Shown: one piece after another, positions 24,228 to 31,535 of the stretch
Layout of the letters: each line of letters starts with the position of its first letter
Position numbering within the stretch: the stretch's first letter is position 1
Source of the DNA: Bacillota bacterium
GTDB lineage: Bacteria; Bacillota; Clostridia; Peptostreptococcales; Anaerovoracaceae
DNA: 64,000 nt
NCBI GenBank assembly: GCA_017522185.1
Contig: JAFWZZ010000024.1
Span: 62,001-126,000 of the forward strand
Reading direction: 5' to 3'
Notes under the pieces: generated by a model
Told to the model about the DNA's origin: nothing
Databases searched by the model: none
Seen by the model: only the letters and a program-made list of their open reading frames with translations
Made by a program: the position numbers and the translations under genes

Positions 24228-25418
24228 CTATTTTGTGTAGTTATCGAAGTAACCCTGGATATAGATGATAGGTGTACCCTTGTCTCCGGAACCGGAAGTC
24301 AGGTCGCATAAGGAACCGATTAAGTCGGTTAACTTTCTAGGGGTTGTCCCCTGTGCAACCATGGAGTCGCCTAAGTCTTCATCCTTGTTCTTGATGTATT
24401 CGCTGATAGCAACCTTCAGTTCGTCGCCCTTCAGGTGTGCGAATTCGTTGTCAGCTAAGTACTTCAGCTTTACTTCGTTTGGTGTACCTTCCAGACCTGC
24501 AGTGTAACCTGGGGAAACAACAGGGTCAGCCAGTTCCCAAATCTTACCTACAGGGTCTTTGAATGCGCCGTCACCGTATATCATAACTTCTACAGTTTTG
24601 CCTGTCAGAACCTTTAATTTTGCCTGTACGCCGTCTACGAATTCCTGACAGTTAATAGGGAATAACTTGATGGAGTTTTCAGTTGCCTTGTTGGAACCTA
24701 AAATACCATACTTGTCATTGTAGCCGCTGCCGTCAACGGATGCAGTTAACAGGTCGTCCATGCCTAAAACAACTTCAGCACCTGCAGCCTTTAATAACTT
24801 CTTTGTTCTTGCTCTTGTGTGAATGTCACAAGTCAGAACGTTCTTTGTATAATCTAAGATTGTCTTGCAGTTGTTGGAGAAGATTACTTCTGCTTCTGCG
24901 CCTTCTTCTTCGATTAAGCTCTTATAGTAGTTTACATAGTCCATACCTGTGAATGTGTGCTTGGACTGTCCGAATAATTCTTCGAATCTTTCCTGTGTCA
25001 GCACGTCAGTGTATGGGTTAATGCCAGCATCGTCTAACAGTTCGATATCCAGCAGGTGGTTACCCACTTCGTCGGAAGGGTAGCTTAACATTAAAACAAC
25101 CTTCTTTGCGCCCTTTGCGATACCACGCAGACAGATACCGAATCTGTTTCTGCTTAAGATAGGGAAGATAACGCCGATAGTTTCTCCGCCTAATTTTTCC
25201 TTTACGTCAGCAGCCAGCTGATCTGTGGTTGCGTAGTTAGCCTGCGCTCTAGCTAAGATGGATTCGGTTACAGCAACGATGTCCTTGTCCTGAACCGTGA
25301 ATTCACCTGCTTCTGCAGCGCCCATAACGGTATCGATTACGATCTGCGCTAAATCGTCACCGTCTTTGATGATAGGGGCTCTCAGACCTCTAGACACTGT
25401 ACCTACTTTTCTTTCCAT
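24228..25418 (-). CDS. CofE-like gamma-glutamyl ligase (F420-0:glutamate ligase family)
   Basis: A 396-residue protein resembling coenzyme F420-0:L-glutamate ligase. CofE-type features are VTESILARAQ near residue 50, the IGVIFPILSRNRF segment, and late DGAFKDPVGKIWELADPVVSPGY followed by DELADN-like sequence. CofE adds glutamate to F420 with GTP in methanogens and actinobacteria. No F420 biosynthesis gene (cofC, cofD, cofG/H) is seen here, so another acceptor is likely. Codons are strongly biased (TTA, GCT, AGA), implying abundance. AAAGGAGAG precedes the ATG. The RNase HI gene lies just upstream, one base away. Confidence 0.75.
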   Translation of the reverse strand: MERKVGTVSRGLRAPIIKDGDDLAQIVIDTVMGAAEAGEFTVQDKDIVAVTESILARAQANYATTDQLAADVKEKLGGETIGVIFPILSRNRFGICLRGIAKGAKKVVLMLSYPSDEVGNHLLDIELLDDAGINPYTDVLTQERFEELFGQSKHTFTGMDYVNYYKSLIEEEGAEAEVIFSNNCKTILDYTKNVLTCDIHTRARTKKLLKAAGAEVVLGMDDLLTASVDGSGYNDKYGILGSNKATENSIKLFPINCQEFVDGVQAKLKVLTGKTVEVMIYGDGAFKDPVGKIWELADPVVSPGYTAGLEGTPNEVKLKYLADNEFAHLKGDELKVAISEYIKNKDEDLGDSMVAQGTTPRKLTDLIGSLCDLTSGSGDKGTPIIYIQGYFDNYTK

Positions 25419-25419
25419 A

Positions 25420-25971
25420 TTACATCTCTCCTTTTATACGGGATATTCCCAGATTTGCCAGTTCGTCTGCACGATTGTTCATCGTCGTAATATACGAGAA
25501 ATCATCGAAGGTGAAACGGTCACCGTTCCAGCCTGTAAACTTGGCATAAAGTTTATCAAAATCTGTAGACTTGCTTGCCAGATTGACGTGTCCTTTCACC
25601 CTGTAAAACGTTACATGGTGTTTGCGGACCAGGGCAAGCAGTTCTTTCCATAAGTCCTGGTTTTCGACGGATTTCTTCGCAGCATTTCTCCATTTGTTCT
25701 GCTCCCAGCTCTCATACCATTTCTCGCGGAAACAGTTAGAGACGTAAGCGCTGTCAGAGAAAACTTCTACGGTTTGTCCATCTTTCTTCAGTGCCTTGAA
25801 CCCTTCTATTACAGCTGTCAGCTCCATACGGTTGTTGGTGGTGTTGATTTCGCCGCCGCAGAGTTCTTTCTTGTGTTCACCGAATTCCAGGATGGTTCCC
25901 CAGCCACCGACGTTCTCGTCGCTTTGGTTGCCCTTGCAGCCGCCGTCGGTGTACATTCTCAAAATCGTCAT
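25420..25971 (-). CDS. Ribonuclease HI-type nuclease with an insertion
   Basis: A 183-residue RNase H fold enzyme that cuts RNA in RNA:DNA hybrids. The catalytic residues are in MYTDGGCKGN (Asp), NNRMELTAV (Glu), SDSAYV (Asp) and NNRADELA (Asp). Between VKGH and NNRADELA there are 36 residues where E. coli RNase HI has about 5, so an insertion of roughly 30 residues changes the active-site edge. The start was placed at 25971 (AAAGGGG upstream); 17 codons further upstream are in frame but lack an RBS. It may be cotranscribed with the CofE-like gene. Confidence 0.87.
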   Translation of the reverse strand: MTILRMYTDGGCKGNQSDENVGGWGTILEFGEHKKELCGGEINTTNNRMELTAVIEGFKALKKDGQTVEVFSDSAYVSNCFREKWYESWEQNKWRNAAKKSVENQDLWKELLALVRKHHVTFYRVKGHVNLASKSTDFDKLYAKFTGWNGDRFTFDDFSYITTMNNRADELANLGISRIKGEM

Positions 25972-26067
25972 AAAAGACCCCTTTTTCCCATTTTCATTTT
26001 TAACATATATATTATGCATCATTTTTGCTGAAAGTACAATGAAAAAGTGTATGGAATGAATAAAAAG

Positions 26068-26095
26068 TTGAATTTTTTTCGTTTCTACGTATAAT
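26068..26095 (+). promoter_or_regulatory. Sigma-A-type promoter for walJ-rlmH
   Basis: TTGAAT (26068-26073), a 16-base spacer and a perfect TATAAT (26090-26095), 35 bases before the walJ ATG. Confidence 0.6.
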
Positions 26096-26129
26096 TAAAT
26101 GTAATGTAAAAAGAGAGGATTAGACATAC

Positions 26130-26939
26130 ATGACATTAGAATTTTGTTCTTTCGCCAGCAGCAGTAGTGGAAACTGTTATCTGGTGAGAAGTGAAAATAC
26201 AACCTTATTATTGGACGTAGGTGTAGCGGGGAAACACATCCTGTCTGGACTTGCAGAGAAAGGTGCATCTGTGGAAGGCATCGACGGCATCCTGCTGACC
26301 CACGAGCATATCGACCATGTGAAGAGCCTTCGTATGATGAGCCGCAAGGCCATAAACGCAGGCGTTTACGCATCGAAGGGCACCCTGTCCCAGGTCTGCG
26401 ATAAAATCAGCGATGAGGTGATGCGCCCGGTGACGGCACAGCAGCCTTTTTCTATCGGCGATATTGAGGTAAGACCGTTTTCCCTGTCCCACGACGCGGC
26501 GGAGCCGTTGAGCTATTCCTTTTGTAAGGATGGCAGACAGATTACCGTGGTGACGGATACGGGCTGCATGACGGAGGATGCCTTTGACCAGCTAAAGGAA
26601 GCGGACGTTCTGGTGCTGGAATCCAACCACGAGGTGAATATCCTGAAGATGGGGGCTTATCCTTACAGCGTAAAGCGACGCATCCTGGGAGATGAAGGAC
26701 ATCTGTCTAACGAAACGGCGGGGAAGTGCCTTTGTGAAATTCTGAAGCATAGAAAGGCACAGGGACGGACGGAAGTGCCGAAGGTGGTGCTGGCCCATCT
26801 CAGCAAAGAGAACAACACGCCGGGACAGGCCTACCTGACCATCCGCAACGTGCTATTTGAAGAGGACTTTTACATAGACAAGGATTTGGAACTGGATATC
26901 GCTCTGCGGGACGAAATCGGAAAGAGCGTGGAAATATAG
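26130..26939 (+). CDS. walJ: WalJ/YycJ-type metallo-beta-lactamase-fold hydrolase
   Basis: A 269-residue MBL-fold protein of the YycJ/WalJ group, a predicted nuclease tied to cell-wall and DNA-damage phenotypes in Firmicutes. It starts FCSFASSSSGNCYLV, a hallmark of the group, and has the metal motif THEHIDH, further ligands in SLSHDA and TDTGCM, and a late VVLAHLSKENN. GAGAGGA lies upstream. In many Firmicutes it belongs to the walRK locus next to htrA and rlmH; here only rlmH follows, 9 bases later, and no walRK is in sight. Confidence 0.9.
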   Translation: MTLEFCSFASSSSGNCYLVRSENTTLLLDVGVAGKHILSGLAEKGASVEGIDGILLTHEHIDHVKSLRMMSRKAINAGVYASKGTLSQVCDKISDEVMRPVTAQQPFSIGDIEVRPFSLSHDAAEPLSYSFCKDGRQITVVTDTGCMTEDAFDQLKEADVLVLESNHEVNILKMGAYPYSVKRRILGDEGHLSNETAGKCLCEILKHRKAQGRTEVPKVVLAHLSKENNTPGQAYLTIRNVLFEEDFYIDKDLELDIALRDEIGKSVEI

Positions 26940-26948
26940 GAGAAATAC

Positions 26949-27428
26949 ATGAACATTACAGTAATTTGTATCGGAAAACTGAAAGAAAAATACTGGACGG
27001 CAGCTATCGACGAGTACAGCAAACGTCTGAAGAGTTACTGCAGCCTGGACATCATCGAGCTGAAGGAAGCGCGACTACCGGACAAAGCCGGCCCGGCCGA
27101 GGAACTGGCGGTCAAAGAAGCCGAAGGCGAGGAAATCCTGAAGAAGATTAAGGACAACCAGTATGTGATTACGCTGGAGGTCAAAGGCAAGATGCTGTCC
27201 TCCGAGAAGCTGGCGGAAAAGATCGATGCATTGGGACTGGAAGGCAACAGCAACGTGGTCTTTGTCATCGGCGGCAGCCTAGGACTGTCTGCGGCGGTGA
27301 GTAAAAGGGCCAACTTTAAGCTGTCCTTCTCTGAAATGACCTTCCCACATCAGATGATGCGCGTCATCCTGCTGGAGCAGGTGTACCGGGCATTTAAGAT
27401 TAACAGGAACGAAGCATATCATAAGTAA
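26949..27428 (+). CDS. rlmH: 23S rRNA pseudouridine-1915 N3-methyltransferase
   Basis: A 159-residue SPOUT methyltransferase that modifies pseudouridine 1915 in helix 69 of 23S rRNA on assembled ribosomes. Visible are ITVICIGKLKEKYW, the SAM-pocket loop VFVIGGSLGLSAAV, and the family C terminus TFPHQMMRVILLEQVYRAFKI...EAYHK, all intact. TAGGAGAAATAC precedes the ATG. It is probably cotranscribed with walJ. Confidence 0.96.
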   Translation: MNITVICIGKLKEKYWTAAIDEYSKRLKSYCSLDIIELKEARLPDKAGPAEELAVKEAEGEEILKKIKDNQYVITLEVKGKMLSSEKLAEKIDALGLEGNSNVVFVIGGSLGLSAAVSKRANFKLSFSEMTFPHQMMRVILLEQVYRAFKINRNEAYHK

Positions 27429-27440
27429 AAAAGCAATGAA

Positions 27441-27464
27441 AAAGGAGCTCGATTGAGCTCCTTT
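27441..27464. terminator. Bidirectional terminator between rlmH and psuG
   Basis: Arms AAAGGAGCTC and GAGCTCCTTT with loop GATT. Confidence 0.8.
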
Positions 27465-27484
27465 GGTAGTTTTTGATGGAATTC

Positions 27485-28399
27485 TTACAGTGCAGCGTAT
27501 TCTGCAGCGATCTTAGCAGCAACTCTAGCGTTGTTGTAAGCTAACTGTAAGTTGGATGCTAATGCAGTACCGCCAGTGTATTCTTTGATGTGCTTCAGTA
27601 AGAATGGAGTAGTAGCCTTACCCTTGATGCCTTCAGCCTTAGCAGCTTCTAAAGCCTTTGTGATAACAGCTTCCATTTCGTCGAAGTCTAATTCGTATTC
27701 TGCTGGGATTGGGTTAGCGATTAAAGCGCCGCCTCTCAGGCCTAAGTCCCACTTAGTCTTCAGGATCTTAGCGATTGTAGCTTCGTCCTTTGCGTTGTAG
27801 TCAACACCGTGACCGGACTTTCTGCAGTAGAATGCAGGGAAATCGTCAGTGTCAACACCGATTACAGGAACGCCAACTGTTTCCAGGTATTCCAGAGTCA
27901 GTGCGATGTCCAGTAAGGACTTGCAGCCAGCGCCTACTACTGCAACTGGAGTTTCTGCTAATTCTTCTAAGTCAGCGGAGATGTCCATTGTAGTTTCTGC
28001 GCCTCTGTGTACGCCGCCGATACCGCCTGTAGCGAAGATCTTGATACCAGCAAAGTTTGCTAACATCATTGTGGAAGCTACAGTTGTTGCACCTGGCAGG
28101 CCTGTTGCGATGTAAGTAGAAACGTCTCTACGGGAAACCTTGCCGATTGTAGGGTCTGTGCACATTAATTCTAACTGTTCGTCAGTCAGACCAACGCACA
28201 TTTTGCCATCGATAATAGCAGTTGTTGCTGGGATAGCACCTTCGCCTCTAACGATTTCTTCTACCTTACGAGCGAAATCTAAGTTTTCCGGATATGGCAG
28301 GCCGTGAGTTAAGATTGTGGATTCTAATGCTACTACTGGCTTACCAGCATCTAAAGCTTCCTGGATTTCTGGTGCTACAGATAAATACTTCTTGTACAT
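27485..28399 (-). CDS. psuG: Pseudouridine-5'-phosphate glycosidase
   Basis: A 304-residue enzyme splitting pseudouridine 5'-phosphate to uracil and ribose 5-phosphate. Family sequence is seen in VVALESTILTHGLPYPENL, TTAIIDGKMCVGL (active-site lysine), KVSRRDVSTYIATGLPGATTVASTM, FATGGIGGVHRGAE and GAGCKSLLDIALTLEYLET. Codon use is strongly biased to GCT, GTA and TTA, unlike psuK upstream. AGAGGTAAAGAGAC precedes the ATG. Together with psuK it lets the cell use pseudouridine from RNA turnover. Confidence 0.95.
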   Translation of the reverse strand: MYKKYLSVAPEIQEALDAGKPVVALESTILTHGLPYPENLDFARKVEEIVRGEGAIPATTAIIDGKMCVGLTDEQLELMCTDPTIGKVSRRDVSTYIATGLPGATTVASTMMLANFAGIKIFATGGIGGVHRGAETTMDISADLEELAETPVAVVGAGCKSLLDIALTLEYLETVGVPVIGVDTDDFPAFYCRKSGHGVDYNAKDEATIAKILKTKWDLGLRGGALIANPIPAEYELDFDEMEAVITKALEAAKAEGIKGKATTPFLLKHIKEYTGGTALASNLQLAYNNARVAAKIAAEYAAL

Positions 28400-28436
28400 G
28401 TCTCTTTACCTCTTTCTTTCTCTTACTAGTAATAAT

Positions 28437-29411
28437 TTAAAAAGTGATATCCTGGCTGTTCATGGATGTATCTTCTGTAGCCAGGGCCAAATTGTCTTTC
28501 ATAAAGCTTTCGGACATCTGCGGATTGATGGTGTTGTCACTCTGGATGGTCAGCATGGAAACGGTCATCGCCGTTTTCAGCGTTTCTTCCAGATTAAAGT
28601 CATTCACATGGGAATACAGCATCGCGCCCAGGAAGGAATCTCCTGCTCCTGTGGCGTTTGCAATCTGATCCATCGGTTTGCAGCGTCTGTGGCGGGTCAC
28701 GCCGTCTGCATCCGCGTAGTAGACACCGTGTCTGCCCAGACTGATGAAGACGCGCTTCGCACCTTTGCCGATGATGATCTGTGCGGCTTCTTCCAGGTCG
28801 GCAAAGGTTTTGATTTCCATGCCGGACAGGATTTCTGCTTCTAACAGATTCGGCTTCAGTGTGTAGACACCCTGCAGATTGTCCACCAGCTTCTGTGCGT
28901 AGGTGGTGGACACAGAATCTGCAAAAATTGGTGTCACATTGCCATAAGTTGCTAACAAATAATTTATGATATCCTGAGGCAGGCCGGTATCAAAGGTGAT
29001 TGCCGCAGCCTCACGGAGCAACTTGTCTTTTTCTTTCAGTTTTTCAACTGTAAACTGTTCCATAATTGTCATATCGGAAACAGCGATGTCCATCTCACCA
29101 TTTGGGTTATGGACGGACATATAGGTGGAACTTGCATGTCCTGGGATCTGGATGAAATGGGATGTATCCAGACCGGCTTCGTCGCAGGCGTTTTTGATGG
29201 TTCTGCCGAAGTGGTCATCTCCGATCAAAGTCACCAGCGTAACAGGCACGCCCAGTCTTGCGGCGTTCTCACAAACGTTGTGTGTGGCACCGCCTACAGA
29301 AACCTGAATGCGTCCGGGATTGGAATCTTCCTGTACCAGGGCCTTCTTGCTTCTGCCCATGACGTCCAGGTTGGCTGAGCCGACGCCGACGATATATTTT
29401 TTCTTTTCCAT
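28437..29411 (-). CDS. psuK: PfkB-family kinase, probable pseudouridine kinase
   Basis: A 324-residue ribokinase-fold kinase. VGSANLDVMGR, the sugar-binding VSVGGATHNVCENAARLG, and the catalytic/ATP region ANATGAGDSFLGAMLYS with the Asp base are intact. By its position 37 bases before psuG it should phosphorylate pseudouridine, making the PsuG substrate. AAAAGGAG precedes the ATG. Its codons are ordinary (CTG, GCC), so psuG is probably made in larger amounts. Confidence 0.9.
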   Translation of the reverse strand: MEKKKYIVGVGSANLDVMGRSKKALVQEDSNPGRIQVSVGGATHNVCENAARLGVPVTLVTLIGDDHFGRTIKNACDEAGLDTSHFIQIPGHASSTYMSVHNPNGEMDIAVSDMTIMEQFTVEKLKEKDKLLREAAAITFDTGLPQDIINYLLATYGNVTPIFADSVSTTYAQKLVDNLQGVYTLKPNLLEAEILSGMEIKTFADLEEAAQIIIGKGAKRVFISLGRHGVYYADADGVTRHRRCKPMDQIANATGAGDSFLGAMLYSHVNDFNLEETLKTAMTVSMLTIQSDNTINPQMSESFMKDNLALATEDTSMNSQDITF

Positions 29412-29470
29412 AAGGAAACTCCTTTTAGTTAAATAAAATGCATTTGACGCCTATAGTATATCAAAGGCAC

Positions 29471-29499
29471 TTGTGAAAAAATAGGACATATGGCATAAT
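29471..29499 (+). promoter_or_regulatory. Sigma-A-type promoter for the Crp/Fnr regulator gene
   Basis: TTGTGA (29471-29476), a 17-base spacer and CATAAT (29494-29499), in the 126-base gap between psuK and the regulator. Confidence 0.5.
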
Positions 29500-29537
29500 A
29501 TAGGGAGACATTATTGACTTTTCAAGGAGTTTTTTGC

Positions 29538-30221
29538 ATGAAAGTACATGATCCGCGCAAAAGAAAAGCTTATATGAAGAGATATCCGGTTCACCAGTAT
29601 TTCTCCACGGAAATCGAACAGTTTCTGGAGCTGCACACCTTCAAAAAAGGAGAGCATCTTTGTGAAGAGAGAAAGACACCGGACCATCTGTATTTTATAT
29701 TGGAAGGAAAGGTGAAACTTTCTTTGATTCACCAGGACGGGAATGTGACCCTGGTGCAGTATTATGAACCGGGGGACATTCTGGGGGAACTGGAACTTCT
29801 GGGTATGCGTCAGCAGTCCCAGACCATTGAGGCTGTGGGCAATGTGATCTGTCTGGCCCTTCCTTTTGAGCAGTGCAAAGAGATTATGCTGGAAGATAGC
29901 CGGTTCCTGCAGAATCTCTGCCGTCTGATTGCAGGGAAGATGCAGCGCAGTGTGAATAAGCTGGTGGGGATTCAGACCTATCCTTTGGAGAACCGGCTGG
30001 CGTCCTACTTCCTGCAGAAGGAAGATGAAGTCGGATATGGACAGTGGATGTACGTGAAACTGACGGACCTGGCTCAGTATCTGGGGGCCAGCTACCGTCA
30101 TCTGTCCAGAGTAATCCGGGATTTTGATGAAGCCGGCTGGATTGAAAAGGAACGGACGAAAATGCGGGTATTGGAAAGAGACGGGTTGTATGAACTGGCC
30201 CGGCAGATGGAGATTGAGTAA
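29538..30221 (+). CDS. Crp/Fnr-family regulator (YeiL-like position)
   Basis: A 227-residue regulator. The N-terminal cyclic-nucleotide-binding fold is seen in FKKGEHLCEERKTPDHLYFILEGKVKLS and YYEPGDILGELELLG. The C-terminal winged helix has LTDLAQYLGASYRHLSRVIRDFDEAGWI. There is no Fnr-type four-cysteine cluster. The start was put at ATG 29538 (AAGGAG upstream); a TTG at 29514 is in frame but lacks an RBS. In E. coli the related yeiL gene lies beside psuT-psuG-psuK, so control of pseudouridine use is a reasonable inference from its divergent position. Confidence 0.88.
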   Translation: MKVHDPRKRKAYMKRYPVHQYFSTEIEQFLELHTFKKGEHLCEERKTPDHLYFILEGKVKLSLIHQDGNVTLVQYYEPGDILGELELLGMRQQSQTIEAVGNVICLALPFEQCKEIMLEDSRFLQNLCRLIAGKMQRSVNKLVGIQTYPLENRLASYFLQKEDEVGYGQWMYVKLTDLAQYLGASYRHLSRVIRDFDEAGWIEKERTKMRVLERDGLYELARQMEIE

Positions 30222-30235
30222 GGGAGGTTTGTATC

Positions 30236-31018
30236 ATGCGGAACGTAAGAATGATAGCGATTCAAATCGGATGGTCCGAGGACAAAGACGACAATCTGCG
30301 CAGGGCACTGGCGCTCATTGACGAGGCAATGTCCACACATGATAAGGCAGATTTGATCTGCCTGCCGGAGATGTATTATTCGAATCCGACCCGAAAGAAC
30401 CTGGACACCGTAGGTATGTCGCTGTGGAATCCACTGACCATCGCGCTGGCCGATTATGCGAGGAAGTATCATGTGAATATTGTGACCGGATGTTTCCCTT
30501 GGAAGTCAAGAAACGGCCTGTACAACACCTGCCTGTGTCTGGACCGCGACGGTGCCATCGTTGGACAGTACAGCAAGACCCACCTCTTTGACGGACTGGG
30601 ACTAAAGGAGTCAGATCTGGTGAAGGCGGGGGACGAAATCTGCATTGTGGACTTTGATTTTGGCAGAGTGGGCATGGCAATCTGTTACGAACTGCGGTTT
30701 CCGGAATATCTGACCCGGGTCTGCAAAGAGGGCGTAGATCTGCTCTGTATTCCGACGGCATTCTATAGGCCGCGCTCTGAGAACTGGGATGTGCTGACCC
30801 GTGCGGCGGCACTGCAGAACCAGGTGTTCGTCTGTGCAGTGAACCAGTACAACCGCTTTTACCTTGGAAAGAGCCGTATCGTAGATCCGAATGGACGCGT
30901 TATGGCGGAAATCGATGAAGGTGAAGGTTTTGCTTATGTGGAAGCGGATCTTGACCAGGTAGCAGAACTGCAGGAGAAACTGGGAAAGTGGAAAAACAGA
31001 AGAGAAGAACTGTATTGA
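30236..31018 (+). CDS. Carbon-nitrogen hydrolase (nitrilase superfamily)
   Basis: A 260-residue amidase-type enzyme with the Glu-Lys-Cys triad: Glu in CLPEMYY, Lys in YSKTHLFDG, Cys in AICYELRFPE. Typical are VGMAICYELRFPE and the late GKSRIVDPNGRVMAE. Members hydrolyse omega-amides, ureido acids or carbamoylated compounds. It starts 14 bases after the Crp/Fnr gene with GGGAGG, so the pair is probably one operon. Uracil produced by PsuG could be degraded through a ureido acid, and a beta-ureidopropionase-like role would fit, but this is inference only. Confidence 0.88.
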   Translation: MRNVRMIAIQIGWSEDKDDNLRRALALIDEAMSTHDKADLICLPEMYYSNPTRKNLDTVGMSLWNPLTIALADYARKYHVNIVTGCFPWKSRNGLYNTCLCLDRDGAIVGQYSKTHLFDGLGLKESDLVKAGDEICIVDFDFGRVGMAICYELRFPEYLTRVCKEGVDLLCIPTAFYRPRSENWDVLTRAAALQNQVFVCAVNQYNRFYLGKSRIVDPNGRVMAEIDEGEGFAYVEADLDQVAELQEKLGKWKNRREELY

Positions 31019-31034
31019 TATAAAGTTAAAGTTA

Positions 31035-31065
31035 AAAATCCAGAGGCTTCATGCCTCTGGATTTT
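31035..31065. terminator. Bidirectional terminator between the nitrilase-type and ArsR genes
   Basis: Thirteen-base arms (31035-31047 and 31053-31065) are perfectly complementary with loop TTCAT. The right arm ends in TTTT. Confidence 0.88.
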
Positions 31066-31067
31066 GT

Positions 31068-31391
31068 CTAGATTACGGAATATTTCTTTGTCGCGTTGAT
31101 ATACTGCATCAGGATTCCCAGATTTGCGTAATAGTAGGAAAATTTGTCCTTCTTCTGGATCTCGATGAGGCCGGACTGCACCAGCTTCTTCATGTGCTGG
31201 GAAATGGTGGCCTGTGCATAATCAAAGTGGGCAACCAGGTCTTTGTTGCAGACCGTTTCCATAGCCCTGTTGCAGGTCATGATGTGTCGGAACAGCTGCA
31301 GTCTTACGGGATGGGCCAGGGCGTCGGAAACCTGTGCGATGAATTCTATATCCTTTTCTTCAAAGAGTTCCTGCTCTTTTCTGATTCTCAT
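31068..31391 (-). CDS. ArsR-family winged-helix regulator
   Basis: A 107-residue repressor of the ArsR/SmtB fold: SDALAHPVRLQLFRHIMT, the recognition region LVAHFDYAQATISQHMKKLVQSGLIEIQKK and the wing KDKFSYYYANL. A single Cys (MTCN) and one more (ETVCN) are present but no obvious metal-binding CxC, so the signal is unknown. The start at 31391 has GGAGGA upstream; 22 in-frame codons farther out lack support. It is divergent from the RocR-like activator gene and could regulate it. Confidence 0.87.
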   Translation of the reverse strand: MRIRKEQELFEEKDIEFIAQVSDALAHPVRLQLFRHIMTCNRAMETVCNKDLVAHFDYAQATISQHMKKLVQSGLIEIQKKDKFSYYYANLGILMQYINATKKYSVI

Positions 31392-31467
31392 GTTTTTGTC
31401 CTCCGTGTCATATACAAAGCTACATAACAATATACAACAATTCGACAAAAAATTCAACGCTGCAGGC

Positions 31468-31485
31468 GTGCAAATATATTTGCAC
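31468..31485. promoter_or_regulatory. Palindromic operator overlapping the RocR-like gene promoter
   Basis: GTGCAAATATATTTGCAC is a perfect 18-bp palindrome. Two related sites upstream of ord share its GC-N10-GC frame. Its right half contains the -35 box of the activator gene, so binding there would be expected to repress. Confidence 0.75.
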
Positions 31486-31508
31486 CCTAAGTGTTTTTGC
31501 GGTAGAAT
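31480..31508 (+). promoter_or_regulatory. Sigma-A promoter for the RocR-like activator gene
   Basis: TTGCAC (31480-31485), a 17-base spacer and TAGAAT (31503-31508), 27 bases before the ATG. Confidence 0.65.
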
Positions 31509-31535
31509 AAGAGTGCGGAGAGGAGGTCATCCAAG

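Noticed and set aside
24228-25418. Evidence for F420 metabolism
   Set aside because: A single CofE-like gene is not sufficient; no other F420 gene or F420-dependent oxidoreductase is recognised in the window.
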